A stretch of DNA of 13,577 nt from Anaerolineales bacterium. Its GTDB lineage: Bacteria; Chloroflexota; Anaerolineae; Anaerolineales; UBA6663. The position numbers were made by a program, and so were the translations under genes. Of this stretch, positions 7,801-12,782 are shown in pieces; positions within the stretch are counted from its first letter, which is position 1; the number at the start of each line of letters is the position of its first letter. The notes beneath the pieces were generated by a model that was given only the letters and a program-made list of their open reading frames with translations, was not told the DNA's origin and made no database searches. The stretch is taken from the NCBI GenBank assembly GCA_017999235.1, contig JAGOBN010000032.1, positions 1 to 13,577 of the forward strand. Reading direction: 5' to 3'.

Positions 7801-8606
7801 AGCTCGGCCAGCCAATCCACCTGACCCACCGCCAGCCGCGCCTGAACCGTGCGCGGCAGATAGCCGCGCAAGACCCGCTCCGCGGCCGGCGTCAGCACCG
7901 GGTGGGACAGCGCCCGCGGCGCAATGGGGTACAGCACGGACTCCAAGCGCACAAAACCGGCGGGCGAGAGCGGCCGGCCCGCGCCCACGACGCTGAGCAA
8001 AGGCCAGGCTTCCGGCGCAATCACCACGGCGCCGGGCGGCGCCTGCTGTTCGGCGCGGCCGGCCTGCTCCACCGGCTCGCCCACCAGCGCCACTTCCCAG
8101 CGGTCGTTCACGCCGCCCACATGCATGGCGGAGACCAGGCCGGCCCCCAGCCCCACGCGCAGCACCAGCGGCTGATCGCCGCCCACCACATACTCCTGGA
8201 GCTGGGCCTGCACCTGCAGCGCGCACTGCGCGGCCCGCAGGAGATGCGTGGCCACCGGTTCCGCTTCGCCCCGCCACACGGCCAGGATGCCGTCGCCCGC
8301 AAACCGGACGATATCGCCGCCGTGCGCCAAGACCCGGTTGATGATCTGACCAAAATAATCGTTGAGCAGGCGGGTGAGGAACTCCAGACCGCCGGGCCGG
8401 CGCGCCGCCAACAGCTCGGTCAGCGCGGTGAAACCGGAGACGTCGGCGAAGAACACGGCCGCCGGAAAGCGCTCTTCCACGGCCGCGCCCGACTCCGCGC
8501 CGCCCCGCGTCAGCTGCGCCAGCCGGCGGGTCACCAGCTCCGGCGTGTAGCTGGCCAGGGTCTCCAGCGGCGTAAAGTTGGCCGGCGATCCGCCCACCGG
8601 GTTCAC
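4848..8606 (-). CDS. Tandem class III cyclase - STAND/AAA-like NTPase - TPR signalling protein (soluble adenylyl cyclase layout)
   Basis: This 1252-residue soluble protein has the domain order of animal soluble adenylyl cyclase. Cyclase domain 1 (about 48-202) has FFADVSGFT with D55 and RFAGDGILAVW with D105, the two metal-binding aspartates. Cyclase domain 2 (about 270-442) has YTMLGDTINVAARLM with T380, D384, N387 and R391, keeping the Asn/Arg pair used in catalysis. The usual DDKG segment reads DEAG (315-318), so a nucleotide-base lysine seems lost. The NTPase (about 458-760) has Walker A ESEPGVGKTRL (487-497) and Walker B VIILEDGQW (611-619). From about 835 to 1200 there are TPR-like helical repeats for protein binding. 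The start is GTG, overlapping the previous gene's TGA as GTGA, with GGAG 6 nt upstream. It probably senses a signal, makes cAMP or serves as a regulated scaffold, and controls the MoxR/vWA proteins around it. Domain calls are confident; catalytic output is not. Confidence 0.93.
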   Translation of the reverse strand: MNPVGGSPANFTPLETLASYTPELVTRRLAQLTRGGAESGAAVEERFPAAVFFADVSGFTALTELLAARRPGGLEFLTRLLNDYFGQIINRVLAHGGDIVRFAGDGILAVWRGEAEPVATHLLRAAQCALQVQAQLQEYVVGGDQPLVLRVGLGAGLVSAMHVGGVNDRWEVALVGEPVEQAGRAEQQAPPGAVVIAPEAWPLLSVVGAGRPLSPAGFVRLESVLYPIAPRALSHPVLTPAAERVLRGYLPRTVQARLAVGQVDWLAELRTVTTLFVQLSRPVARWPLNQVQAALQSVQGELSRHEGSLNNLTVDEAGLTLVAAFGLPPQAHEDNAARGVLAALAIQTTLAGLGLTTAVGVATGRVFCGVVGNERRRQYTMLGDTINVAARLMQAAGSGRLRDGEYAVLCDAATQDLAQARVEFEGLPPLIVKGKAEPVAVCRPRRERRRAAHADGGLVGRVAERAWIAEAVRALARGATPDMLLIESEPGVGKTRLAEEVRLQAEAAGVVTWVGAAEAMERATPYFVWREVFLNLFDLAGVETPAARRAQVLARLTPARQAQAPLLEAVLPLEWPETDVTRSLAGGARADSTRDLLAELLEEAAGRRPHVIILEDGQWMDTAAWELARALRQRAVPLLLVMTTRPLELPWPAGYGALRAAPGTRHLRLEALLPEEAWALIRQRLGVRSLPEPVGQFITARAEGNAFFIEQLAYALRDSGALLIRDGVCHVRPGLDLAAVDLPDTVQGVVTGRIDRLHPGQQLTLKVASVIGRVFSYRLLEAVHPIDGERRLLPAQLGDLERLDLTALATPAPDLAYSFKHSITQDVAYNLMLLTQRQRLHRAVAEWYEHTGLEDPASQAAVLAHHWRNSDRPERAFEYLERAGEQALAVSASREALGFFEQALDLLNFGAPLAAFRRQSPVEQQRQAARLAACSGQALLGLSDFAGARGRLEAALTLARALDLPRVAARALSLLGRLAIDQGQYAEAREHCEASARLAQAAGDEAMLVNVLFDLAYLAMLERADDAAEQRAGESLALARRLDDHFHIAQAANLLGILALYQERITDGQAHFHTYLEMARRLGHRRSIALGLMNLGEVDYTLGQLDSAQARIAESLSLGRAIGDRMIVTIDCTLLGRVLCGLGDLPRAARYLREALEVALAIETPPRVLYALLGVAQLRLARGRLEPAVELIGLASLHPARSAEELNFATPLLASARAQLPAAALEAALARGADLDLAATAAAVLAELAADG

Positions 8607-9625
8607 GCCTCACTCCAGGCGACGAGGCTCACGGCATGGGTTAACGGTCCAGTGACAGCCAGGGTGGTGGCGTTGCCGGCTGAACTGGTCGCGTCCGCCA
8701 GGCTGGGGAAATTCAGGCTCTGGCCGCCGGCGCGCACCGTGCCGTCCTTCAGCAGCCGGAACGGCGAGGCGCCGGCCTGGCTGGGGGCCTGGGTGACGCG
8801 ATGCCAGGTGGCCCCGCACGCGTCCGCCGTGAGCAGCCAAACCCCGTCGCCGTCGCTCACCAGGAAATGCGCGCCGGCGGGCTCGACGATTGGGGGCCGC
8901 ACGAACAGACCGCCAAAGCCCCGGAAGGCGCCCACCTGCGCGACCACGGCGAGGCGGCGCGCGCCCGCGGGCCGGGCGGCGGCGGCGGCCGGCGTCAGCC
9001 ACGGGTCCGCGGCCAGACGGTCGATGACCAGGGGTAAAGCATCGGCGTCAGGCGGCAGGCCCAGAGCCGCGCCCGCGATCGGCGCCGGCAGGGCGCGCGC
9101 CAGCGCTAAGGCGCCGGCGCGGTAGTGCGCCAGGCCGGCGCGCCAGGCCGCCACTTGGCCGGCGCGCAGCAGGGTGTCGCCATCGGGCTCCAACTCGGCC
9201 AGCCTTAGCAGCGCCTCCGCCCACTCGGCCGGCCGCGCGCCCGGCGTCACGCTCAAGCGGTAGAGCGCGTTGGTGACCGCGGCCGGGACGCGGCGCGGCG
9301 CTTCGGCCACCCAGCGGCCCAGGCGCGGCAGGACCACGCTCCACCCCGCCACCACCGCCGGCCAGCGCGCCGCCGGCCCGAGCAGATCCTGGCCCGTCAA
9401 TTCCAGCGCCAGCGGGTAGAGCGCTTCAGTCGTCGCGGACGTCCGCTCCGGGTGGAAAACGTGCGCGGCCGCCACCAGCGGCGCCACCAGCGCGCGCAGC
9501 ACCTGCTGGAAAGCCGCCGGATCGAGGCGCGGACGGGCGCGGCGCGCGGCCGCAAATTGGGCGTTGAAACGGGAACGGTGTTCCGCCAGGGCGTCGGCGA
9601 ACGGACCAGAGACGAGGCCGGTCAT
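8603..9625 (-). CDS. Uncharacterised ~340-residue protein between MoxR and the cyclase
   Basis: I do not recognise this family. The N-terminal two thirds (about 1-215) is helical and Ala/Arg-rich, with motifs such as FHPERTSATTEALYPLALEL and GDTLLRAGQVAAWRAGLAHY. After a Pro/Ala linker (PAAAAARPAGARR) the last ~115 residues look beta-rich: VGAFRGFGGLFVRPP, HFLVSDGDGVWLLTAD, RLLKDGTVRAGGQSLNFPSL. There is no signal peptide, membrane helix or catalytic motif. It starts 17 bp after the MoxR stop and its TGA overlaps the cyclase GTG, so it is made stoichiometrically with them. It may be an adaptor or substrate-recognition subunit (inference). I chose ATG at 9625; a TTG three codons upstream (9634) is the alternative, and neither has a good Shine-Dalgarno site. 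Confidence 0.85.
   Translation of the reverse strand: MTGLVSGPFADALAEHRSRFNAQFAAARRARPRLDPAAFQQVLRALVAPLVAAAHVFHPERTSATTEALYPLALELTGQDLLGPAARWPAVVAGWSVVLPRLGRWVAEAPRRVPAAVTNALYRLSVTPGARPAEWAEALLRLAELEPDGDTLLRAGQVAAWRAGLAHYRAGALALARALPAPIAGAALGLPPDADALPLVIDRLAADPWLTPAAAAARPAGARRLAVVAQVGAFRGFGGLFVRPPIVEPAGAHFLVSDGDGVWLLTADACGATWHRVTQAPSQAGASPFRLLKDGTVRAGGQSLNFPSLADATSSAGNATTLAVTGPLTHAVSLVAWSEA
8608..8616 (-). promoter_or_regulatory. Ribosome binding site for the GTG-started cyclase
   Basis: On the minus strand GGAGTGAGG precedes the GTG at 8606, with GGAG 6 nt away. It lies inside the final codons of the upstream gene. It supports this GTG as the real start and re-initiation at the GTGA overlap. 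Confidence 0.7.
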
Positions 9626-9642
9626 GCGGACCAAATGGGCGT

Positions 9643-11214
9643 TTACTGGGTCTGCAGCCAGCGCAGATAATTCGTGTAGCGCTGATGCAGATACTTGAGC
9701 TTCAACACGTCATCGTAGATGTGGCCGTACAGCTTGCGCCCCCCGCTCCACTGGCCGAGCAGCCGCTCAATCTCCGCCAGCCGGCCGCGCACGTCCGCCT
9801 CGCCGACCGCCTCCAGGCCTTGCTCGAACTGCGCTTGCAGCGCGCCGACCGGGTCATCGTGATCGAGACCTAGGCGGTCATACTCAGCGCAGGCCAGGTC
9901 GAACAGCTTGCGGATCCAGCCGATGCGGTCGGCGCGATACACCGCGTGGCCGGGCTGCTCAAAGAACGGCGCGTCCAGGTCCGGCACCAGCTTGTCGTGC
10001 AAGACAAAGGGCGTAATCTGGCGCAGATCCTCCAGCGCCACTTCCCGGTTGCCGCGAAAATAGGCCAGCGCCTTGGTGAAGGCCAGCACCGTCATCAGCG
10101 CGCGCACCGACAGACCGTTCTTGGTCTGCGCGCCCAGGTCTTTGAGCTTGTCTTTGCCGGTCTCAGCCGCGGCCAGGCGGCGCCAATCCACGCCGGCCAG
10201 CTTGGCCGTGTCCTTGGTCTTGTACTCCAACTGCTCGGCGGCCGGCTCGAAGAACTCAAACTGGCTGGCGAAGAACTCAAACCGCCGGCGCACCTCCGGG
10301 GGCACGCTGACGGCCATGATCTCGCGGCCGGCCTGGCTGACCTCGGCCTCGGTGAAGATGATCTGGGGCGGCACCAGTTCCTCCGGCTTCAGCCCCAGCT
10401 CCAGACGGTCCAGCAGATCCTTGAGGAACCGGGAATTGAAGGCCAGCGCGCGCACCACAATGTCGATCCGGTCGCGCAGGGCTTCGATCACCTGATAGGT
10501 GCCGCCGCCCTGATCGTCGTTGGCCGTCAGATACCAGGCGGACTCCGGCGCTTCGAAGATCTGGTCCAGCACCTCGGCATAGTTGTCGGCCATCAGGGTC
10601 AGCAGCGCGGACTGGGTGCGGGTGGGGATGCGGTTGTACTCGTCGATGATCTTGACGCGCATCCCCAGCCATTTGCGCCAGGCGATCCGCACGCTGTCCA
10701 TGCTTTGCGCGGCCACCAGATCGGCCGGCAGGGGATTGCCCAGCAGGTCCGCGATGGTCATCTGCGGCTGGCCGTGCTGCATGGCGCGCCGGACCTCGCC
10801 CAGCGAATAGCCGGCCAGCCGGCCCATCAGGATCGCGCTGGCGGTTTTGCCGCGCCCCGGCCCGCCCACCAACAGACAGCGCCGGCGCACGGCGAAGTTC
10901 AACAGCGGCAGGAGGATAAAACTGGAATAGCTCTGATCGGACGGCAGATGCAGGCGGGCCTTGCTGTCGCCGAGCACAAAATTGACGCCGGGGCCGGCGT
11001 CATACTCGATGTCGTAGTGCGGGCTGATCACAGCGTTGTTGACGATCCAGAAATACGCCTGGCGCAGTTTCTCGTCCAGGGGCAGACCGGCCGTGCTGGG
11101 CGCCTCGCCGGCGTCGGCGGGGCCGCGGTACAGATCGGCCACATCAAAGGCGGCGCCGGCCGGCGCGAGCTGCGGATGGGTGGGAGCGGCGGAGATGTGT
11201 TGAAGTTTGGGCAT
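9643..11214 (-). CDS. MoxR-type AAA+ ATPase
   Basis: Starting at ATG 11214 the protein has 523 residues and is cytoplasmic. The AAA+ core shows Walker A VGGPGRGKTA (about 116-125), Walker B VKIIDEYNRIPT (187-198), a sensor 1 asparagine in YLTANDD (N232), an arginine-finger candidate in LRDRIDIV, and sensor 2 in LSVRAL (R371). An insert of mixed charge (about 310-365) lies between the ATPase core and the sensor 2 helices. About 110 extra residues follow the core, ending in KYLHQRYTNYLRWLQTQ, so it is longer than the usual ~330-residue MoxR. MoxR proteins are chaperone-like hexameric motors that activate or remodel targets through vWA partners, and the vWA-peptidase three genes downstream fits this. 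It is the first gene of the operon, about 27 nt after a predicted transcription start. A TTG two codons upstream (11220) is an alternative start. Family call is high confidence; target is unknown. Confidence 0.93.
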   Translation of the reverse strand: MPKLQHISAAPTHPQLAPAGAAFDVADLYRGPADAGEAPSTAGLPLDEKLRQAYFWIVNNAVISPHYDIEYDAGPGVNFVLGDSKARLHLPSDQSYSSFILLPLLNFAVRRRCLLVGGPGRGKTASAILMGRLAGYSLGEVRRAMQHGQPQMTIADLLGNPLPADLVAAQSMDSVRIAWRKWLGMRVKIIDEYNRIPTRTQSALLTLMADNYAEVLDQIFEAPESAWYLTANDDQGGGTYQVIEALRDRIDIVVRALAFNSRFLKDLLDRLELGLKPEELVPPQIIFTEAEVSQAGREIMAVSVPPEVRRRFEFFASQFEFFEPAAEQLEYKTKDTAKLAGVDWRRLAAAETGKDKLKDLGAQTKNGLSVRALMTVLAFTKALAYFRGNREVALEDLRQITPFVLHDKLVPDLDAPFFEQPGHAVYRADRIGWIRKLFDLACAEYDRLGLDHDDPVGALQAQFEQGLEAVGEADVRGRLAEIERLLGQWSGGRKLYGHIYDDVLKLKYLHQRYTNYLRWLQTQ

Positions 11215-11233
11215 AGACAACCACGTAAATGAC

Positions 11234-11247
11234 CCGCTGGCCAGCGG
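11234..11247. promoter_or_regulatory. 14-bp perfect palindrome, candidate operator
   Basis: CCGCTGGCCAGCGG is a perfect inverted repeat. It touches the -10 box (11248-11253) of the predicted MoxR promoter and covers the expected transcription start near 11241. A dimeric repressor bound here would block the whole operon. As RNA it could also form a small 5'-leader hairpin. Confidence 0.5.
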
Positions 11248-11275
11248 AGTTTAGCCGAGTCTAACGGTAAGTCAA
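11248..11275 (-). promoter_or_regulatory. Predicted sigma70-type promoter of the MoxR operon
   Basis: On the minus strand TTGACT (11275-11270) is followed after 16 nt by TAAACT (11253-11248). The -35 matches 5 of 6 consensus bases and the -10 matches 4 of 6. The start would be near 11241, about 27 nt ahead of the MoxR ATG. The region is much less GC-rich than the genes, which supports it. Not tested. Confidence 0.55.
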
Positions 11276-11319
11276 CTAAAGCCGGCTTAGAAAGCTGTTG
11301 TGAGCCGCCAGGGGGCCAT

Positions 11320-11347
11320 TTGACCCGTAACTAATGCGGCCGATAAA
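11320..11347 (+). promoter_or_regulatory. Possible distal promoter for ybaK
   Basis: TTGACC (11320-11325) and GATAAA (11342-11347) are 16 nt apart on the + strand, with 5 of 6 and 4 of 6 consensus matches. It would give a leader of about 75 nt containing the GACTAT inverted repeat. This is weaker evidence than the proximal promoter. Confidence 0.28.
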
Positions 11348-11348
11348 C

Positions 11349-11367
11349 GACTATACCAAAAATAGTC
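11349..11367. promoter_or_regulatory. Inverted repeat GACTAT-N7-ATAGTC
   Basis: Two 6-bp arms (11349-11354 and 11362-11367) flank ACCAAAA. The placement, just downstream of the distal plus-strand promoter and upstream of the proximal one, would suit a regulator site. The arms are short, so chance cannot be excluded. Confidence 0.3.
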
Positions 11368-11389
11368 CTATTTGGGCCTTGGGCAGTCC

Positions 11390-11418
11390 TTGACGCCGGC
11401 CCGGGCCGACGGTACTCT
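11390..11418 (+). promoter_or_regulatory. Predicted proximal promoter of ybaK
   Basis: TTGACG (11390-11395) and TACTCT (11413-11418) are 17 nt apart. The -35 matches 5 of 6 bases; the -10 matches 3 of 6, including the key first, second and last positions. The expected start at about 11424-11425 lies only 3-4 nt before the ATG at 11428, so the transcript would be almost leaderless. This agrees with the lack of a Shine-Dalgarno site. Confidence 0.45.
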
Positions 11419-11427
11419 CTTTGGGTA

Positions 11428-11904
11428 ATGGCGTTCAAGAACAATGTCACCCGGTTGCTGGAAGCGCGCGGCATTCCGTTCCAGCTGTTCGAATTTTCGC
11501 CGGAGAAGCACTCGGCGGAGGCCACCGCGGAATTGCTGGGGGTGCCGCCCGAGTTTGTGTACAAGACGTTAGTGGTGCTGCGCGAGGACAAGGGCAAGAA
11601 GCCCGTGTTGGTGCTGGCGCCGGCTGGCAGTGAGATCAGCCTGAAGGCGTTGAGCGCCGCCTTAAATGAGAAAAAGAAGTTGCGGATGGCGACGCAGGCC
11701 GAGGCGGAAGCGCTAACCAAACTGCAGGTGGGCGGCATCTCGCCGCTGGCCTTGCTGAACCGCGGCTTTGAGATTTGCCTGGCCCGCCCGGCGCTCGCCT
11801 TGCCGTACATCCATTTGAGCGCCGGCCAACGGGGCGCCAATGTGCGGCTGGCGGTCGCCGACCTGATCGCTCTGACACACGCCAAGCTCGTGGATACCCA
11901 GTGA
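11428..11904 (+). CDS. ybaK: YbaK/EbsC family Cys-tRNA(Pro) deacylase
   Basis: This 158-residue single-domain cytoplasmic protein has the usual length for the family. YbaK proteins hydrolyse cysteine wrongly attached to tRNA(Pro) by prolyl-tRNA synthetase, protecting translation fidelity. The signature VYKTLVV (44-50) carries K46, the lysine essential in Haemophilus YbaK. The GGISPLA loop (102-108) and KLQVGGISPL context are typical, as is the early FQLFEFSPEKHSAEATAELLG segment. The ATG start has no clear Shine-Dalgarno site and sits 10 nt after the predicted -10, suggesting leaderless translation. It is divergent from the MoxR operon and 6 bp ahead of the HEAT-repeat gene, with which it should form a two-gene operon. 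Related INS-family deacylases with other substrates cannot be excluded, but the motifs fit YbaK best. Confidence 0.93.
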   Translation: MAFKNNVTRLLEARGIPFQLFEFSPEKHSAEATAELLGVPPEFVYKTLVVLREDKGKKPVLVLAPAGSEISLKALSAALNEKKKLRMATQAEAEALTKLQVGGISPLALLNRGFEICLARPALALPYIHLSAGQRGANVRLAVADLIALTHAKLVDTQ

Positions 11905-11910
11905 CTGCCT

Positions 11911-12717
11911 ATGAACCCGGTTGAACCGCTCGTCACCGACCTGTACAGCCCGGACGCGCACGCCCGCTACACCGCCGTCTGCCAGCTTCGGCAGTTAGGG
12001 GCCGAAGCGCTGGGTCCGCTCGGCGCGGTGGTCCAGGGTGAGTTCCCCATCCCGCGTGTCAAGCGGCCCACCGGTTTCTTGAATCGCGGGCCAGACCCGC
12101 ACGCCGTGGCGGCGGAGGCGCGCCGGCAGGCCGTGGCGCTGTTGGGGGCCCTGACGGACCCGCGCGCCACGGAGCTGTTGGTCAGCGTTATCCGTCAAGA
12201 TGGGGATGAACGGGTGCGCGCGCAGGCGGCGCTGGCGCTGGCGCAGCGGCGTGATCCGCGCGCCCTGGCGCCCTTGCTGCTCGCCCTGACCCACACCGAC
12301 TTTGAGGTCCGCGCCGACGCCGCCGAGGCCCTGGGCCAACTGGGTGACCGCCGCGCCGTGGAGCCCCTGATCACCATGATGCAGGTGGACGGTCAGACCG
12401 TGGCGCGGTGGCGCGCCATGGAAGCGCTGGGACGGCTGGGCGACCCGCGCGCGCTGCCGCCCCTGCTGAACCTGCTCCAACGTCTGCTGGCCTTGCCGGC
12501 CCTGGATTGGGCGCCGCCGGATCAGGCCGAATATGGCGAGACCCGCCAGTTGATTTGGACGACCTGCACGGTGGCGCTGGAAGCGTTGGAGCGCCTGGGC
12601 GATCCGCGCGCCCTGCCCGTGCTGGATCAGCTGGCGCATGAAGCGCCGGCCCGCACGATTGGCAGCCGGGCCTGGAGCATCGCGCAGCACCTGCGCGAAC
12701 ACGCCGCCCACGCCTGA
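11911..12717 (+). CDS. HEAT-repeat protein (PBS-lyase HEAT-like repeats)
   Basis: This 268-residue soluble protein is built of about five HEAT-type helical pairs from about residue 68 to the end. Typical units are EARRQAVALLGALTDPRATELL, VRADAAEALGQLGDRRAVEPL and two close copies of RLGDPRALP (175-183 and 228-236). The first ~65 residues hold a further degenerate helical pair and a proline-rich loop (EFPIPRVKRPTGFLNRG). A spacer at about 196-212 breaks the repeat array. HEAT solenoids bind proteins and have no catalytic residues, and bacterial members are often linked to phycobilin lyase-like scaffolds, but nothing here suggests phycobilins. It begins 6 nt after ybaK with no clear Shine-Dalgarno site, so coupled translation is likely, and ends ahead of a strong terminator. 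The partner is unknown. Confidence 0.9.
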   Translation: MNPVEPLVTDLYSPDAHARYTAVCQLRQLGAEALGPLGAVVQGEFPIPRVKRPTGFLNRGPDPHAVAAEARRQAVALLGALTDPRATELLVSVIRQDGDERVRAQAALALAQRRDPRALAPLLLALTHTDFEVRADAAEALGQLGDRRAVEPLITMMQVDGQTVARWRAMEALGRLGDPRALPPLLNLLQRLLALPALDWAPPDQAEYGETRQLIWTTCTVALEALERLGDPRALPVLDQLAHEAPARTIGSRAWSIAQHLREHAAHA

Positions 12718-12737
12718 CTCAGCCCGCGCCTTAACCA

Positions 12738-12768
12738 CAACCGCCCCATTCCGGGGCGGTTGCCTTTT
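12738..12768 (+). terminator. Intrinsic terminator after the HEAT-repeat gene
   Basis: A perfect 10-bp stem (CAACCGCCCC 12738-12747 / GGGGCGGTTG 12753-12762) with the loop ATTCC is followed by CCTTTT. It lies between two convergent genes. The T-run is on the + side, so it mainly ends the ybaK-HEAT mRNA, though the stem may slow the opposite transcript too. Confidence 0.8.
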
Positions 12769-12782
12769 AACCAAAGCGGCCG

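Larger units (their letters stand above)
11215..11427. other. Divergent intergenic region between the MoxR operon and ybaK
   Basis: This 213-bp gap is the only long non-coding stretch in the window and is visibly AT-richer than its flanks. It holds the minus-strand MoxR promoter with its palindrome, a proximal plus-strand promoter close to ybaK, a weaker distal plus-strand promoter, and a GACTAT/ATAGTC inverted repeat. I see no RNA gene or riboswitch in it. Confidence 0.7.

Noticed and set aside
7902..9125. 407-codon open frame on the plus strand
   Set aside because: It is antisense to the cyclase N-terminus and the orphan gene, both better supported by motifs and start/stop overlap. Its Arg/Gln/His/Ala-rich product is typical of GC-rich shadow frames.
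9626..9634. TTG at 9634 as the start of the ~340-residue gene
   Set aside because: An ATG three codons later (9625) is just as well placed and no Shine-Dalgarno site favours the TTG; the choice stays uncertain.
2459..11214. Classification as a known MoxR-vWA-VMAP ternary conflict system
   Set aside because: No VMAP-like protein, death-like adaptor domain or toxic effector such as TIR or a nuclease can be recognised, so only a loose relation is proposed.
11215..11220. TTG at 11220 as the start of the MoxR gene
   Set aside because: An ATG lies two codons downstream at 11214 and the predicted leader fits it equally well.
9946..11232. 428-codon open frame on the plus strand opposite the MoxR gene
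   Set aside because: The minus-strand product has complete AAA+ motifs; the plus-strand product is His/Gln/Gly-rich with no domain, and would read into the MoxR promoter.
11251..11264. TTAG-N6-CTAA inverted repeat in the MoxR promoter spacer
   Set aside because: Arms of only 4 bp are expected by chance in a region of this composition.
11350..11355. Minus-strand extended -10 (TGGTATAGT) as another MoxR promoter
   Set aside because: No acceptable -35 box lies 16-18 nt upstream, and the TTGACT-N16-TAAACT promoter is closer to the gene.
11331..11936. 201-codon open frame on the minus strand across ybaK
   Set aside because: It is the complement of a well-supported YbaK gene, has low-complexity Ser-rich content, and would cross the ybaK promoter.
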